Below are positions 48,101 to 61,100 of a DNA stretch of 64,000 nucleotides, one piece after another. This stretch comes from Lycium barbarum (lineage: Eukaryota > Streptophyta > Magnoliopsida > Solanales > Solanaceae). The translations under genes were made by a program, and so were the position numbers. Below the pieces are notes generated by a model. That model was not told the origin of the DNA and did no database searches. It saw only the letters and a list, made by a program, of their open reading frames with translations. The DNA lies in contig NC_083347.1 of NCBI RefSeq assembly GCF_019175385.1, positions 121,342,124 through 121,406,123 on the forward strand, given 5' to 3'. Numbering within the stretch: position 1 is the stretch's first letter; each line of letters begins with the position of its first letter.

Positions 48101-51100
48101 TGTTGACACCCAATTTTGTCCCTCTTTTATTTAATTTACTCGGGTTTCTAAATTTACTGACGAGCTAAATACTTCATTTTTCACAATATTTTATTGCCAC
48201 TACTATTAATATCACTACTTTTATTTTTCAACATTATGAGCATTACTTTATCAGAGATTTTAAACGGTTAGTCATCGTTTCGTTTTCGGGTTTGGAATCG
48301 TTAAATTAATTACAAGACAACACTTTGTAAAATCCTTACTTTCTATATACTAATTACTATTTATCTTCACATAATAAATATTGTACTGGTTACTAAATTA
48401 GAAGCCCGAAAATAATTAAAATAACGGAGGAAGGACCAATATTTTTCAGCCAAATTATCAGCCCATACTCCTATTAATTCAACCAACCCACATTATTTCC
48501 CTACCCCAAAACAAATAATCAGCCCACATTTATCCCCTATCCAACAGACCAGCCCACATCCTAAACTACCCGGTCCGGCCCAACCATTTACCCGACCCGG
48601 TCCAATTTTTTCCTAAACCTAAACAACCCTTCAGCAGCCGCCCCTGCCCTGATTTTTTTTCCCTTTCCCTTCATCTCTTTCGCCCTCTTTTTCTCCCTTT
48701 CTCTTCACCCGCCGCCTTCCCTTTCCCTTCCTTTCTCTCCCAATTCGCCTCCTCATGCTCTCTCCCACTCGCCTCTGCTCCCCACGTTCTCTGCCTTCCA
48801 CTTCCTCTTGTCCCCCACACCTGTCTCCTTGTTCCCCACACCGCTCCTCACCTCATACGCTCCTCTCTCTCATACGCTCCTCCCTCTCTTTTCTTAAACC
48901 AAACGAAGCCCTATAAATCTGTGGCGAATTGAATCTTGAAAGGGGGGCTCAACATGTTCATATCATTTTTTTACTACTCTAAATCTGGACTTTGTTCGAA
49001 TTCTGTTCTGTTTCAGTTCTTTGGCAGCCACTTTAACCATTCCTAATTATTTTACATTTGTTCAATCACTATACTTGGGAACACCCATTTGAAAATTAAG
49101 TCGTTTTACTCTTTCGGCTTGTTACTTTAAGATCGAGTGTAGATCGGAGACCCGACGCCCCATTTCACTGCACCACCAACAGGTAAAATTTGATGCCATT
49201 TCGACTCATCGTTCTGTTAAAATTGTGTTAGTATGAAAAAATCATGTTTAATATCTTTCTGTTGCCATTTGTGATTCGAAATTTGTTTGCATTTCTTTTC
49301 GCGTAGTAGCTGTAGTTGACGAATGATAAGTAGACATTAAGGTTCGCGTTTTAGTTTTTACCATTTGTTAATATTTAGATATATTTTATGAAGGCTTTAA
49401 TAAACCAGATTATGTCTAGCTCTGTTTTGTCGAGTTTCTGAATGTGAAGTTCTTCTCCCAGTTTTCATTCCAGTTTGTATGAGTCTAGTCTAGTTAACCT
49501 TAGTTTGAAATGATAATTAATTCTGTCTTCCGTTTGAGTTATGGCAAAATGAAATAAATAATAGTTGAAACATGATTGCTATTTTGTTTTAGTTTGGTTA
49601 ATTCAGAATCTGGTTTCTCATTATGTTTGAACCATGTTGTCGGAGTATTACAAGGAAATTCTGCTTATGGGATTTGTATTCTCGAATGCTGTAGAATCAT
49701 ATTTATTTGTTTAAATTTAAGGCCATCTTTTCAGGCTGTATATCGTCTAAAGTATGAGTGTTCGACAAATGTTTGGGAGTGTTCATATGCTTTGTGTCGT
49801 CTAATACTCTACTCCCTTTTATATTTTCTGTATTTTTTTTTCTCACTTTCCTCTATGTGCTCTTGGGCTCTGCTTGCTGGACTTTGTTTTATCATGGCCA
49901 TTTTATTAGTAGATTAGTTCAGTCCCGTGCATAGTATTTAGGCTTTTGTTTAGTTTAGTGATCATGCCTTAGTATAAAGTAATGCTAGCCCTGGAGTATC
50001 TGTATGCTTATGTTGGATGACTATGTTGATGGTGTCTATTTTCAATCGATACTTTCATGTGTTCATGTTGTCTAGTTAACATAGCTGGTGTCCATATAAC
50101 TTGTGTCATGTTACTGCTGTCTACCTCTATGTTGTACAATTATGTAGCTAAACAGAATCAGTATGGACATGAGTGTTAGTTTAAATCTAAAACTTGATTA
50201 TCGTATAAGTTATTCAGGTTAACATTGTCTAGTTTAAAGTTGGAAAACCTGTAGAACTCTTTGATTTAAACTCGATCAGTGGTTCAGTTGAGTTAGAGGG
50301 GTGTCTCTATGAATTTACTTCAATTGTTCCTGAAGCAGTTTGCTAGACATACCCATGGTAATCTAGAATCCCACAATGTTGATTTGGTTAAGGCTAGTTC
50401 ACGGGTTGCCCTTTAAAAGTTAAACTTATGCTGTGTAATGCCTCCGCTGTAAGCTTAGTCATCACTTATGTGCTACTGCCCATTATCCGGACATATGTTT
50501 GAACATGCTATAAGCTTAAATGGCCTAACCCGAGGAGTGTGCCTGGTTAATCGTGAGGTTTGGTCTTGTTTTAGTTGCTTTGCTATTTCGAACAATTGAC
50601 AGATTAAACAGGTGTCTACTTGAATGCTGTCTAAAAATGGATGAAATCTAGCCCAAAGAATGATGTTTTGCATTAATGAGTATGCTACTAAAACCTGCCT
50701 GCAACTTTGTTTACAGGGGTTATTCTCTTAAAAAAATAAATTCTGTTGTATTTGTTTTAACTGAGGTTGTTTATGCTATGTGTAACGGAGCTTGTTTGAT
50801 TAGGTGTTGCACAATCCTGAACCTGTTCATTTTTTTTTTATTTGTGATTTAGTATGTGTTTGATTAAGTAAGTCAACCGTCCCTTCTTCTTCCATTGTAG
50901 TTTCCGATACATTTATGATTCTGTGGCTTGCCCTTAGTTTCTTTCGAATGTCGTTTATTTTGCATTGTGAAGAAAAGAGATACATGATATGTTATTCCAG
51001 ATCTTTGGTGTTGTGAGTAAGAGTGGACATTTCATGATTGCTACTTCATTAGAAATTCTTCTTCAATTACTGTCCACAGGGAATGATGTTCATCCATGTC

Positions 51101-52808
51101 TTGATTTATTCTACCCATTTTTCTAGTTCTGTCATCAGTATAGAGTTTAGTTTTAATCTTGTTTGAAATTAAATAATTAGCTTACTCTGCATATGTTAGA
51201 TAGTTTATGGATTCATGCTGAAGATTCTTATCTTGCTTTAGTTACGTAGGACTTAGGTTGTTTGTGGCTTTTTTTTGTGTCTATTTTCTGCTTAAGTTGC
51301 AATGGAATTATAAAGCACGTGTGTACCTGACTTTTGGTTTTCTGCCCCGAAACGCTAATTAAGAAGCACGATTTAGTTCTCTGGTTTCTTTCCCTCTCTT
51401 TTGTTCTCCTGTGGTCATTATGTTTCTGCTAAGATTTGGATTAGTTTGTTAATAAACAATGTCTCCAAGTTTCTAACTCGTAGTGAGTATATTTTAGCCT
51501 TAAAATTTATAGTCGATGTGTTATCCAGAATCATTTGTAACAACTTTCACCTTTAGTCCTATCTCCATACCTACTAATGACTTGGTCCCTTTACTAATTC
51601 CTTCATTTTCTTTTCTTTGTTTTGCATGAACACCGGAGCCGAAGAGTTTCGCTTCGAGACTCAACGATACCGCTTACGAGAGTTGTGAAGAATTTATTTT
51701 GAGGATTAACGTCGAAATGTCATATGCTCTTATGTTTTCTCGCCCTCTCTTTCAAATCATCCGGGCAGTAGCGCAAAAGAGAGTAGCAAAAGTTGCTGCA
51801 TCACTTTATCCTTTGCATCTTAATTTATTCTCTTACCTGGTTTATCTCTTTGATATTTTAGTTAGCATTCCCGAATATGGTGTTTAGTAAAGATAAACCA
51901 GTTATTTAATAGGTGTTCGTCTCTAGTTAATGATTTAAGATCCGTAATTAGCCATGTAGAGTCTTTGTTTTATGACATCTATTTTAGGAGCTATCTCAGC
52001 AATCTCTCACTTCTTATTAGTTTTCTTTAGGATAAAGAATGCTTATAATTCATGCCACTGTAGATAGTGTCTTAATTTCCAGCCAAGAATCGTTAATATT
52101 TTCCTTCAAAGATTACAAGAATAATTGACGAATCCGTCCTTCTGTTTAAAATAAAAAATAAAAAATTGTGGCTTAGCTTGTTTTAAACACTAGCCGTTTC
52201 TTCATACGAAAATGTATTTGAATTCTTTAATTCACCCAAATCTGAAACTTTTCCACTTTTCAACCCATCAATAGAAGTTTTTTTTTAGTATCAGTTACTT
52301 TAATTAATTTAAACAGTATAAATTAACACTTCTCTTCTAGTTTATTTTAGGCAATCATTTTCTCTCGATACTTTGATTTTAAGCATCTTTACACTCATAC
52401 TCAGCCTTTTGAACTAATTCTACAAGTTTTATTTAAAATAGCACGTTTATATTTCTATTATAACCTTAGCAATACTTATAAAAAATATTTTCTTAAAATA
52501 TTATAACATATTACATCTACATTCTTAGCCTAATTAAATTTGAGTCCGGTCGGTTAACCATTATTAATGGAATTTAGAGGATGCCTAATACCTTCCCTCT
52601 AGATTAGTTGAACTCTTACCTAGAATCTTAAGTTTCGCAGACTTTTAAAACAGAGTTAACTTAGAAAATAACTTTAATAAATTTTAGGTTTCCTAATTCA
52701 CCATAAATAATTAGGTGGCGACTCCTTAACATAACACAAACAAAAAACAGGAATCTCCAATACGTCATACTTCTAATTTTAACCTCCGGGTAAAAATGGG
52801 GTGTGACA
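48101..52808 (+). repeat. 5' LTR
   Basis: 4708 bp. Contains a pyrimidine-rich block (48640-48900) and a TATA-type box CTATAAAT at 48911-48918, likely the core promoter of the element. Short ORFs such as 49576-49917 occur in both LTRs but have no domain and differ in length between copies because of a T-run. Confidence 0.95.
48911..48918 (+). promoter_or_regulatory. TATA-type box of the 5' LTR
   Basis: CTATAAAT stands just after a long pyrimidine-rich stretch and is conserved in the 3' LTR at 58966-58973. Transcription would start some 30 bp downstream. Confidence 0.55.
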
Positions 52809-52811
52809 GCT

Positions 52812-52829
52812 TGGCGACTCCGCTGAGGA
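52812..52829 (+). other. Primer-binding site of the LTR element
   Basis: TGGCGACTCCGCTGAGGA starts three bases after the 5' LTR. A start with TGG pairs with a tRNA CCA end. Its likeness to the Arg-tRNA-type sites of Ogre elements is from memory and unverified. Confidence 0.6.
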
Positions 52830-54400
52830 TTACTTAGGTTCTAACCATAACGGACTTAGTTTAAATAGGCTTTGCGTGCTTATTTGAAATTACTTTATCA
52901 TTTGTTAACTGTTTTTACATGCTATTAATTGTTTGCTTGATATAAACTGTTTGTTTGATATAAACTGTTTATGTGTTACTGCTTTGATAAAACTATCATT
53001 CCGTTCATATTTCCTCCACTTCTAGAAAACTCACACATATTCACACACTTAAAACGGTTTCGCGGTTCGCGCCCGTTCACTATCAAATTACCTTTTAGTT
53101 GGATCGATCTTGTGGATTTAGTCGATCGGCGGTGCAGTCGACGGCCACAGACTTTCCACTCCCAAGTTGTCCGCTTGGGGGAACCTTGTGTCATAGGAAA
53201 ACAACTCTTAGTCAGCCTAAGATAGAGCTATACCAACACCTTTATTAGGAGCATACTTTTCATGACCTAGGAGGTTTAATACCCTTGGTGTATTAAGCCC
53301 ATTAGATGACTTTACCCAAACGTCCAAGCGGGTTCACGACCCCAAGTGACAATAATCATACTTTATATGCACGTTTGAAGGATAACTGTGCCTAAATATT
53401 GACTATTTGCTCTAATTAATTAAACTTTAGGAGGGAGGGAATGACTAACGTTTCTATGACAGGTATGGATTTACATTGGAGTACAATGAATGACGAAGAT
53501 CAATGACATCACAAAACAGAGCTTAAATTTAGACATAGGAAATTGTATTTACTTTACTTAGATTAGGAAACACTTTATGTTGTACTCATTTGACATGTAA
53601 TAAATATTACACTACTTTTGTACTTTATTTTGGGGAAATAGAATTTGTTTAATCAATCAAAGCAATGGGATGACGTATTATGACACACTTTACCCTTCAA
53701 ACAAACGTTAGGCCTACCTTTGGCACAAAGAGGTCACATGCATATTAGGACGCGTTATTTTTTTTTTTTATATAATCGTTTACATTTGTTTGACAATTTG
53801 TTTGACTTTATTTGACAAATTATTTGCTACATGACTTACTTGACTCTATGTGATCATGACTTTACCTACTTGACTCTATGTTATGGGACTGACATCATTT
53901 TGCATTTTTATGTTCTTATATCCCCAAAAAGAGTTGATTCGTGTCGACACCAAGACACTGACCATCCGGGATGCCAAACCAGGAGAGACTTTGAAGAATT
54001 GGATTCTTACTCTAGGAGTCTTGGTAGTTTGAACATATAGAAAACTTTTGAAATAACACGATTTTAAAATTGAGGTTTGAATCATGCTCAAGACTTTTGT
54101 TGCTTTGCCTCATCTTTTGAAACTTAATTGCAAAATCTATAAATGCATTTCTGATTTTCCTTAATCATCTATTGCTATTTGTACTTTATTTATCAAATCT
54201 GCCAACTCTAGGATTATGACATGAGATGAAGACAACATACATCCTGAGAGAGTAGCCAAAAAAAAAAAAAAACTAGGGGACAAGACAAGATTCCATTCGA
54301 AAGAAATTGAAATAGCCGATAGGTGATGACATAAGCCTGAAAGCTAGCAAGTCAAGAAGACATTGAAAGACAATATTAGGTTAGACAGCCTAGTTTGCAA
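52830..54400. other. 5' internal region of the LTR element, non-coding
   Basis: No gag or pol motif. Short ORFs only. Presumably the packaging and leader region. Confidence 0.6.
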
Positions 54401-54416
54401 CCCTTCCTTTAACAAC

Positions 54417-54985
54417 AGTGCGAACTACGCTGACCTGATTCCCATGGGGGATACGTAGGCAGCCCACATAGGGTTCGGTTGCTTTACAACAAAAAATTCA
54501 AAAATTTCTTATGTACCCTACGAACTACGCTTGACCTGATTCCTCGGGGGATACGTAGGCAGCCCACATAGGGACTCGGTCATACTAGGTTAGAGTTTTT
54601 CCCATTTTTGCATGCGTACGAACTACGTTCTGACCTGATTCCCGAGGTGGGATACGCAGGCAGCCCACACAGTGTTCGGTTGCGCTATAACAGAAAATCC
54701 AAAGTCCTTACACAAAGAAAACCACACAGGGCTTGATTCCCTCGGCGGGATTCGTAGACTATTAACATACAGATCTGTCACACGTAGATAAAATCCAAAA
54801 AAACCTTTTACCATTTATATAACAGAACTACGCTGACCTGATTCCCTTGGTGGGATACGTAGGCAATCCACATCGGGTTCGGTCCCTTTATTAGAAAACT
54901 TCAGACCATTTTATGTTTTACGAACTACGTTCTGACCTGATTCCTTGGCGGATACGTAGGCAACCCATATCAGGTTCGGTCACAC
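54417..54985 (+). repeat. Tandem repeat array A in the LTR element, unit about 100 bp
   Basis: About six diverged units of CGAACTACG-CTGACCTGATTCC followed by GGGATACGTAGGCAGCCCACA and GGTTCGGT, at about 54420, 54518, 54616, 54725, 54825 and 54920. Single diverged copies recur near 57640 and 57935-57990. Confidence 0.85.
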
Positions 54986-55847
54986 CGCAACATAAATTTA
55001 GTACACCCTTCAGAATCAAAACTGGGGCATATTTTGAAAAGATATAGACAAAACAACAATTGTGCATCGACAAGATTAAGGCTACCAGACAGGAAGTATT
55101 ATGAACTGATTACTTTAGAAGTGTCACAATCTAAAGTTGGCAGAATATTTTACAACTTACATATATATACATTTACACATATATCTTTTCTTATATACAT
55201 ATGCTTACGTATATTTCTTTCCTTATACATATACTTACATACATGCCTTTCAAATGAAACACTTTCTTTCAATTGTTTCACTACTGTTCATCTACCGAGG
55301 CTTGAATGGAGATCACAAGATCCAAACAAATAAGACGAATGGAGCAGCCAACAACGTCAAGCTTCGAGTCAACACGAATCAACTTCCCCCTCCCAAACTA
55401 AGAATTTTTCTTTGAGCGCAGGAACCTAAAATCGCGAGATCAACAGTCAAGTCTATCAATCGGGGCCAAAAGCATCATTGGGCTCATTGTGGCCTCGCCT
55501 CAAAAGCCATACGGCTTTACTTCCAACCTTATCTTTTAATTTATTTTTATCAAAATAATTTTATAACTTTATACACCTGTTTTTGTAGGTTGACGAGATT
55601 GAAGGCGAATTAAATCAGGATTACGTGTCCTAAATTTGGCCTGTCACGATACCATCAACATCATGAGCCAGACGGCTATTCCACCGCTTTACTCCATACT
55701 TTATCAATTATTTTATCATATACTTTACCAGCTTTAACCATTTTACTCTGAACTTTGCAGGAATCATTGTTAAGTTTCCGAAGACAGCTGAAGGCATCTC
55801 CCAAGACCGCTGGAGGCATCAATATCACACCCCGAGGATAACTATAC

Positions 55848-56110
55848 ATTTTAGGCTCGTCCGCCTTTAATAGGACATCATTTTTTCAAAAGCATCGCAT
55901 TGCATATGCACTACTGATTTCAAATGCCCGACAAAGGGACAGTATCATTATTCACAAACGCACAGCATTTAGGATCGTCCACCTTTAATAGGACACTTTA
56001 GGCTCGTCCGCCTTTAATAGGACACTTTAGGCTCGTCCGCCTTTAATAGGACACTCTAGGATTGTCCGCCTTTAATAGGACATTTTAGGCTCGTCCGCCT
56101 TTAATAGGAT
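55848..56110 (+). repeat. Tandem repeat array B, unit about 27 bp
   Basis: Repeated TTTAGGCTCGTCCGCCTTTA then ATAGGACA. One isolated unit at 55849, then five close units at about 55968-56108. Confidence 0.9.
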
Positions 56111-56175
56111 ATCATTTTCTTTAAATGCCTCACACGGCTTATGCATCATGTCCTCGAAAACAACCGGAGACATGC

Positions 56176-56465
56176 TTGGGTTCGTCCACCCTAAAATAGG
56201 ACATATCGGGTTCTTCCACCCTAAAATAGGATACTTGGGTTCGTCCACCCTAAAATAGGATACTTGGGTTTGTCCACCCTAAAATAGGATATCGGGTTCT
56301 TTCACCCTAAAATAGGATACATTGGGTTCGTCCACCCTAAAATAGGACATATTGGGTCCTTCCACCCTAAAATAGGATATCGGGTTCTTCCACCCTAAAA
56401 TAGGATACTTGGGTTCGTCCACCCTAAAATAGGACATATTGGGTCATTCTACCCTAAAATAAGAA
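56176..56465 (+). repeat. Tandem repeat array C, unit about 28 bp
   Basis: About ten units of TTGGGTTCGTCCACCCTAAA then ATAGGATA, with GTT and CTT variants. It shares the GGNTCGTCC...TAGGA pattern with array B, so the two probably have a common origin. Confidence 0.9.
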
Positions 56466-56639
56466 TTCACATATTTATCTTGAATTTTACAGGATTGGCG
56501 TCGAGTCTCTGAAGACAACCGGGGGCATCGAACGGCTATACAGCCTCATATGCATAAGCCAGACGGCTACACTATGACACTACTCTCTACCTTATCATTC
56601 ACTTTACCAATGCTAACGATTTTACATTGAACCTTACAG

Positions 56640-57125
56640 AAATTATCATTAAGCCTCCGAAGACAACCGGAGACATATCATCGAGTCACCGAAGACAACC
56701 GGAGACATCGCATGGCTACACGGCCTCACCTGCATAAGCCAAACGGCTATACACTTATTTTACTCCTTACTTCATTTCTTTATTTCATCATCTACTTTTC
56801 CTACTTCCACAATTTTACCTTAAATTTCGCAGACAGCATCAAGTCTCCGAAAACAACCGGAGACATGGCATCAAGTCCCCGAAGACAACCGGAGACGTAG
56901 CATCAAGTCCCCAAAAACAACCGGAGACATAGCATCAAGTCCCCGAAGACAACCGGAGACATAAGATCAAGTCCCCGAAGACAACCGGAGACATAGCATC
57001 AAGTCTCCGAAGACAACCGGAGACATAGCATCAAGTCCCGAAGACAACCGGAGACATAGCATCAAGTCCCCGAAGACAACCGGAGACATATCATCAAGTC
57101 CCCGGAGACAACCGGAGACATCGCA
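56640..57125 (+). repeat. Tandem repeat array D, unit about 32 bp
   Basis: About nine close units of CATCAAGTCCCCGAAGACAA then CCGGAGACATAG at 56838-57122, preceded by two or three diverged units from about 56650 and followed by diverged ones near 57265 and 57355. Confidence 0.9.
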
Positions 57126-58141
57126 TGGCTACACGGCCTTACCTGCATAAGCCGAACGGCTATACACTTATTTTACTCCTTACTTCATTCCTTTATTTCA
57201 TCATCTACCTTACCACTTTAATGAATTTACCTTAAAATTCGTAGATATCATTTATCATCGAGTCCCGGAAGACAGCCGGAGACCTTATCACTATCATCTT
57301 CAAATGCAACTAGAGACCTTATCATATCCTCAGCATACGCATCACGCATTCATTCAAGTCCCTGAAGACAACCAGAGACAACATTGGCCACATGGCTTCA
57401 TCTTCATTCCCACACTCATATTTATTATCATTTTACACTTTTTATAATTTTACACTTTAAACATTATTACTAATTTTGACATGAATCTCAGTTTTGGCAG
57501 AATGTACAACCTGCAGAGATGCAACACAACGTGGAACTTTATCTTACGCAGTGAACTGGGGCAAATTTGCTGAAGAGGAATACCAAACTCACAAGCAAAG
57601 GTCGCGAATCTACTCTCGAACTCAATCCGCCTACGTCCACAAACATGTGATACGTAGGTTAATTTCTCTTTCACATCTTCCGCTAAAACTCTACTGAATC
57701 TACTCTTTTCACAATCTCATATTCCTTTCTACATCCCCAGCGTTTCCATAACTCAACACTGGGGCATCTTTGAAGAATTTACACCGTGCCTAGTAGAGTC
57801 CTACTTATGGGTGTGTTGTGCACCACAGTTATAATTAGGAGGCTATAAGCACGTGTTCCATTCTTGAACGTTCTCGTCACCTGTCTACAACCCCCCGCTA
57901 GATTATGAATCCACAAAAACTTTCGAATTATATATGGCCTGATTCTCGTGCAGCCCGAGATAGGTAGGCAACTCGAAACTGAGATTCGGCCATGGTTTTC
58001 CATAATTCCTTCGACCCTCATAATATTTGCCATCAAATTTTCCTAAATCGTACTTTCTTATAAATTCATATTCGTTGGTCCAAACAAAATTGGCTACTAC
58101 GTCAACTTCTTCGCCCGAAGATTCTTACATCATCTCCGGTC
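57126..58141. other. 3' internal region of the LTR element, non-coding
   Basis: No domain found. A duplicated segment (TACACTTATTTTACTCCTTA and TTTATTTCATCATCTAC) at about 57164 repeats that at about 56751, so arrays grew together with their flanks. Confidence 0.6.
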
Positions 58142-58152
58142 GAAGAGGGGCA
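58142..58152 (+). other. Polypurine tract of the LTR element
   Basis: GAAGAGGGGCA immediately upstream of the 3' LTR, the primer for plus-strand synthesis. Confidence 0.7.
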
Positions 58153-58154
58153 TC

Positions 58155-61100
58155 TGTTGACACCCAATTTTGTCCCTCTTTTATTTAATTTACTCGGGTT
58201 TCTAAATTTACTGACGAGCTAAATACTTCATTTTTCACAATATTTTATTGCCACTACTATTAATATCACTACTTTTATTTTTCAACATTATGAGCATTAC
58301 TTTATCAGAGATTTTAAACGGTTAGTCATCGTTTCATTTTCGGGTTTGGAATCGTTAAATTAATTACAAGACAACACTTTGTAAAATCCTTACTTTCTAT
58401 ATACTAATTACTATTTATCTTCACATAATAAATATTGTACTGGTTACTAAATTAGAAGCCCGAAAATAATTAAAATAACGGAGGAAGGACCAATATTTTT
58501 CAGCCAAATTATCAGCCCACACTCCTATTAATTCAACCAACCCACATTATTTCCCTACCCCAAAACAAATAATCAGCCCACATTTATCCCCTATCCAACA
58601 GACCAGCCCACATCCTAAACTACCCGGTCCGGCCCAACCATTTACCCGACCCGGTCCAATTTTTTCCTAAACCTAAACAACCATTCAGTAGCCGCCCCTG
58701 CCCTGATTTTTTTTTCCCTTTCCCTTCATCTCTTTCGCCCTCTTTTTCTCCCTTTCTCTTCACCCGCCGCCTTCCCTTTCCCTTCCTTTCTCTCCCAATT
58801 CGCCTCCTCATGCTCTCTCCCACTCGCCTCTGCTCCCCACGTTCTCTGCCTTCCACTTCCTCTTGTCCCCCACACCTGTCTCCTTGTTCCCCACACCGCT
58901 CCTCACCTCATACGTTCCTCTCTCTCATACGCTCCTCCCTCTCTTTTCTTAAACCAAACGAAGCCCTATAAATCTGTGGCGAATTGAATCTTGAAAGGGG
59001 GGCTCAACATGTTCATATCTTTTTTTTACTACTCTAAATCTGGACTTTGTTCGAATTCTGTTCTGTTTCAGTTCTTTGGCAGCCACTTTAACCATTCCTA
59101 ATTATTTTACATTTTTTCAATCACTATACTTGGGAACACCCATTTGAAAATTAAGTCGTTTTACTCTTTCGGCTTGTTACTTTAAGATCGAGTGTAGATC
59201 GGAGACCCGACGCCCCATTTCACTGCACCACCAACAGGTAAAATTTGATGCCATTTCGACTCATCGTTCTGTTAAAATTGTGTTAGTATGAAAAAATCAT
59301 GTTTAATATCTTTCTGTTGCCATTTGTGATTCGAAATTTGTTTGCATTTCTTTTCGCGTAGTAGCTGTAGTTGACGAATGATAAGTAGACATTAAGGTTC
59401 GCGTTTTAGTTTTTACCATTTGTTAATATTTAGATATATTTTATGAAGGCTTTAATAAACCAGATTATGTCTAGCTCTGTTTTGTCGAGTTTCTGAATGT
59501 GAAGTTCTTCTCCCAGTTTTCATTCCAATTTGTATGAGTCTAGTCTAGTTAACCTTAGTTTGAAATGATAATTAATTCTGTCTTCCGTTTGAGTTATGGC
59601 AAAATGAAATAAATAATAGTTGAAACATGATTGCTATTTTGTTTTAGTTTGGTTAATTCAGAATCTGGTTTCTCATTATGTTTGAACCATGTTGTCGGAG
59701 TATTACGAGGAAATTCTGCTTATGGGATTTGTATTCTCGAATGCTGTAGAATCATATTTATTTGTTTAAATTTAAGGCCATCTTTTCAGGCTGTATATCG
59801 TCTAAAGTATGAGTGTTCGACAAATGTTTGGGAGTGTTCATATGCTTTGTGTCGTCTAATACTCTACTCCCTTTTATGTTTTCTGTATTTTTTTTTTCTC
59901 ACTTTCCTCTATGTGCTCTTGGGCTCTGCTTGCTGGACTTTGTTTTATCATGGCCATTTTATTAGTAGATTAGTTCAGTCCCGTGCATAGTATTTAGGCT
60001 TTTGTTTAGTTTAGTGATCATGCCTTAGTATAAAGTAATGCTAGCCCTGGAGTATCTGTATGCTTATGTTGGATGACTATGTTGATGGTGTCTATTTTCA
60101 GTCGATACTTTCATGTGTTCATGCTGTCTAGTTAACATAGCTGGTGTCCATATAACTTGTGTCATGTTACTGCTATCTACCTCTATGTTGTACAATTATG
60201 TAGCTAAACAGAATCAGTATGGACATGAGTGTTAGTTTAAATCTAAAACTTGATTATCGTATAAGTTATTCAGGTTAACATTGTCTAGTTTAAAGTTGGA
60301 AAACCTGTAGAACTCTTTGATTTAAACTCGATCAGTGGTTCAGTTGAGTTAGAGGGGTGTCTCTATGAATTTACTTCAATTGTTCCTGAAGCAGTTTGCT
60401 AGACATACCCATGGTAATCTGGAATCCCACAATGTTGATTTGGTTAAGGCTAGTTCACGGGTTGCCCTTTAAAAGTTAAACTTATGCTGTGTAATGCCTC
60501 CGCTGTAAGCTTAGTCATCACTTATGTGCTACTGCCCATTATCCGGACATATGTTTGAACATGCTATAAGCTTAAATGGCCTAACCCGAGGAGTGTGCCT
60601 GGTTAATCGTGAGGTTTGGTCTTGTTTTAGTTGCTTTGCTATTTCGAACAATTGACAGATTAAACAGGTGTCTACTTGAATGCTGTCTAAAAATGGATGA
60701 AATCTAGCCCAAAGAATGATGTTTTGCATTAATGAGTATGCTACTAAAACCTGCCTGCAACTTTGTTTACAGGGGTTATTCTCTTAAAAAAATAAATTCT
60801 GCTGTATTTGTTTTAACTGAGGTTGTTTATGCTATGTGTAACGGAGCTTGTTTGATTAGGTGTTGCACAATCCTGAACCTGTTCATTTTTTTTTATTTGT
60901 GATTTAGTATGTGTTTGATTAAGTAAGTCAACCGTCCCTTCTTCTTCCATTGTAGTTTCCGATACATTTATGATTCTGTGGCTTGCCCTTAGTTTCTTTC
61001 GAATGTCGTTTATTTTGCAGTGTGAAGAAAAGAGATACATGATATGTTATTCCAGATCTTTGGTGTTGTGAGTAAGAGTGGACATTTCATGATTGCTACT

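Noticed and set aside
49576..49917. Hydrophobic ORF of 113 residues, repeated at 59631
   Set aside because: It lies in both LTRs, has no family resemblance and its length differs because of a T-run; its conservation only reflects LTR identity.
58620..58856. Arg/Glu/Gly-rich ORF on the minus strand
   Set aside because: It is the antisense of the pyrimidine-rich LTR block; low complexity, and broken in the other LTR.
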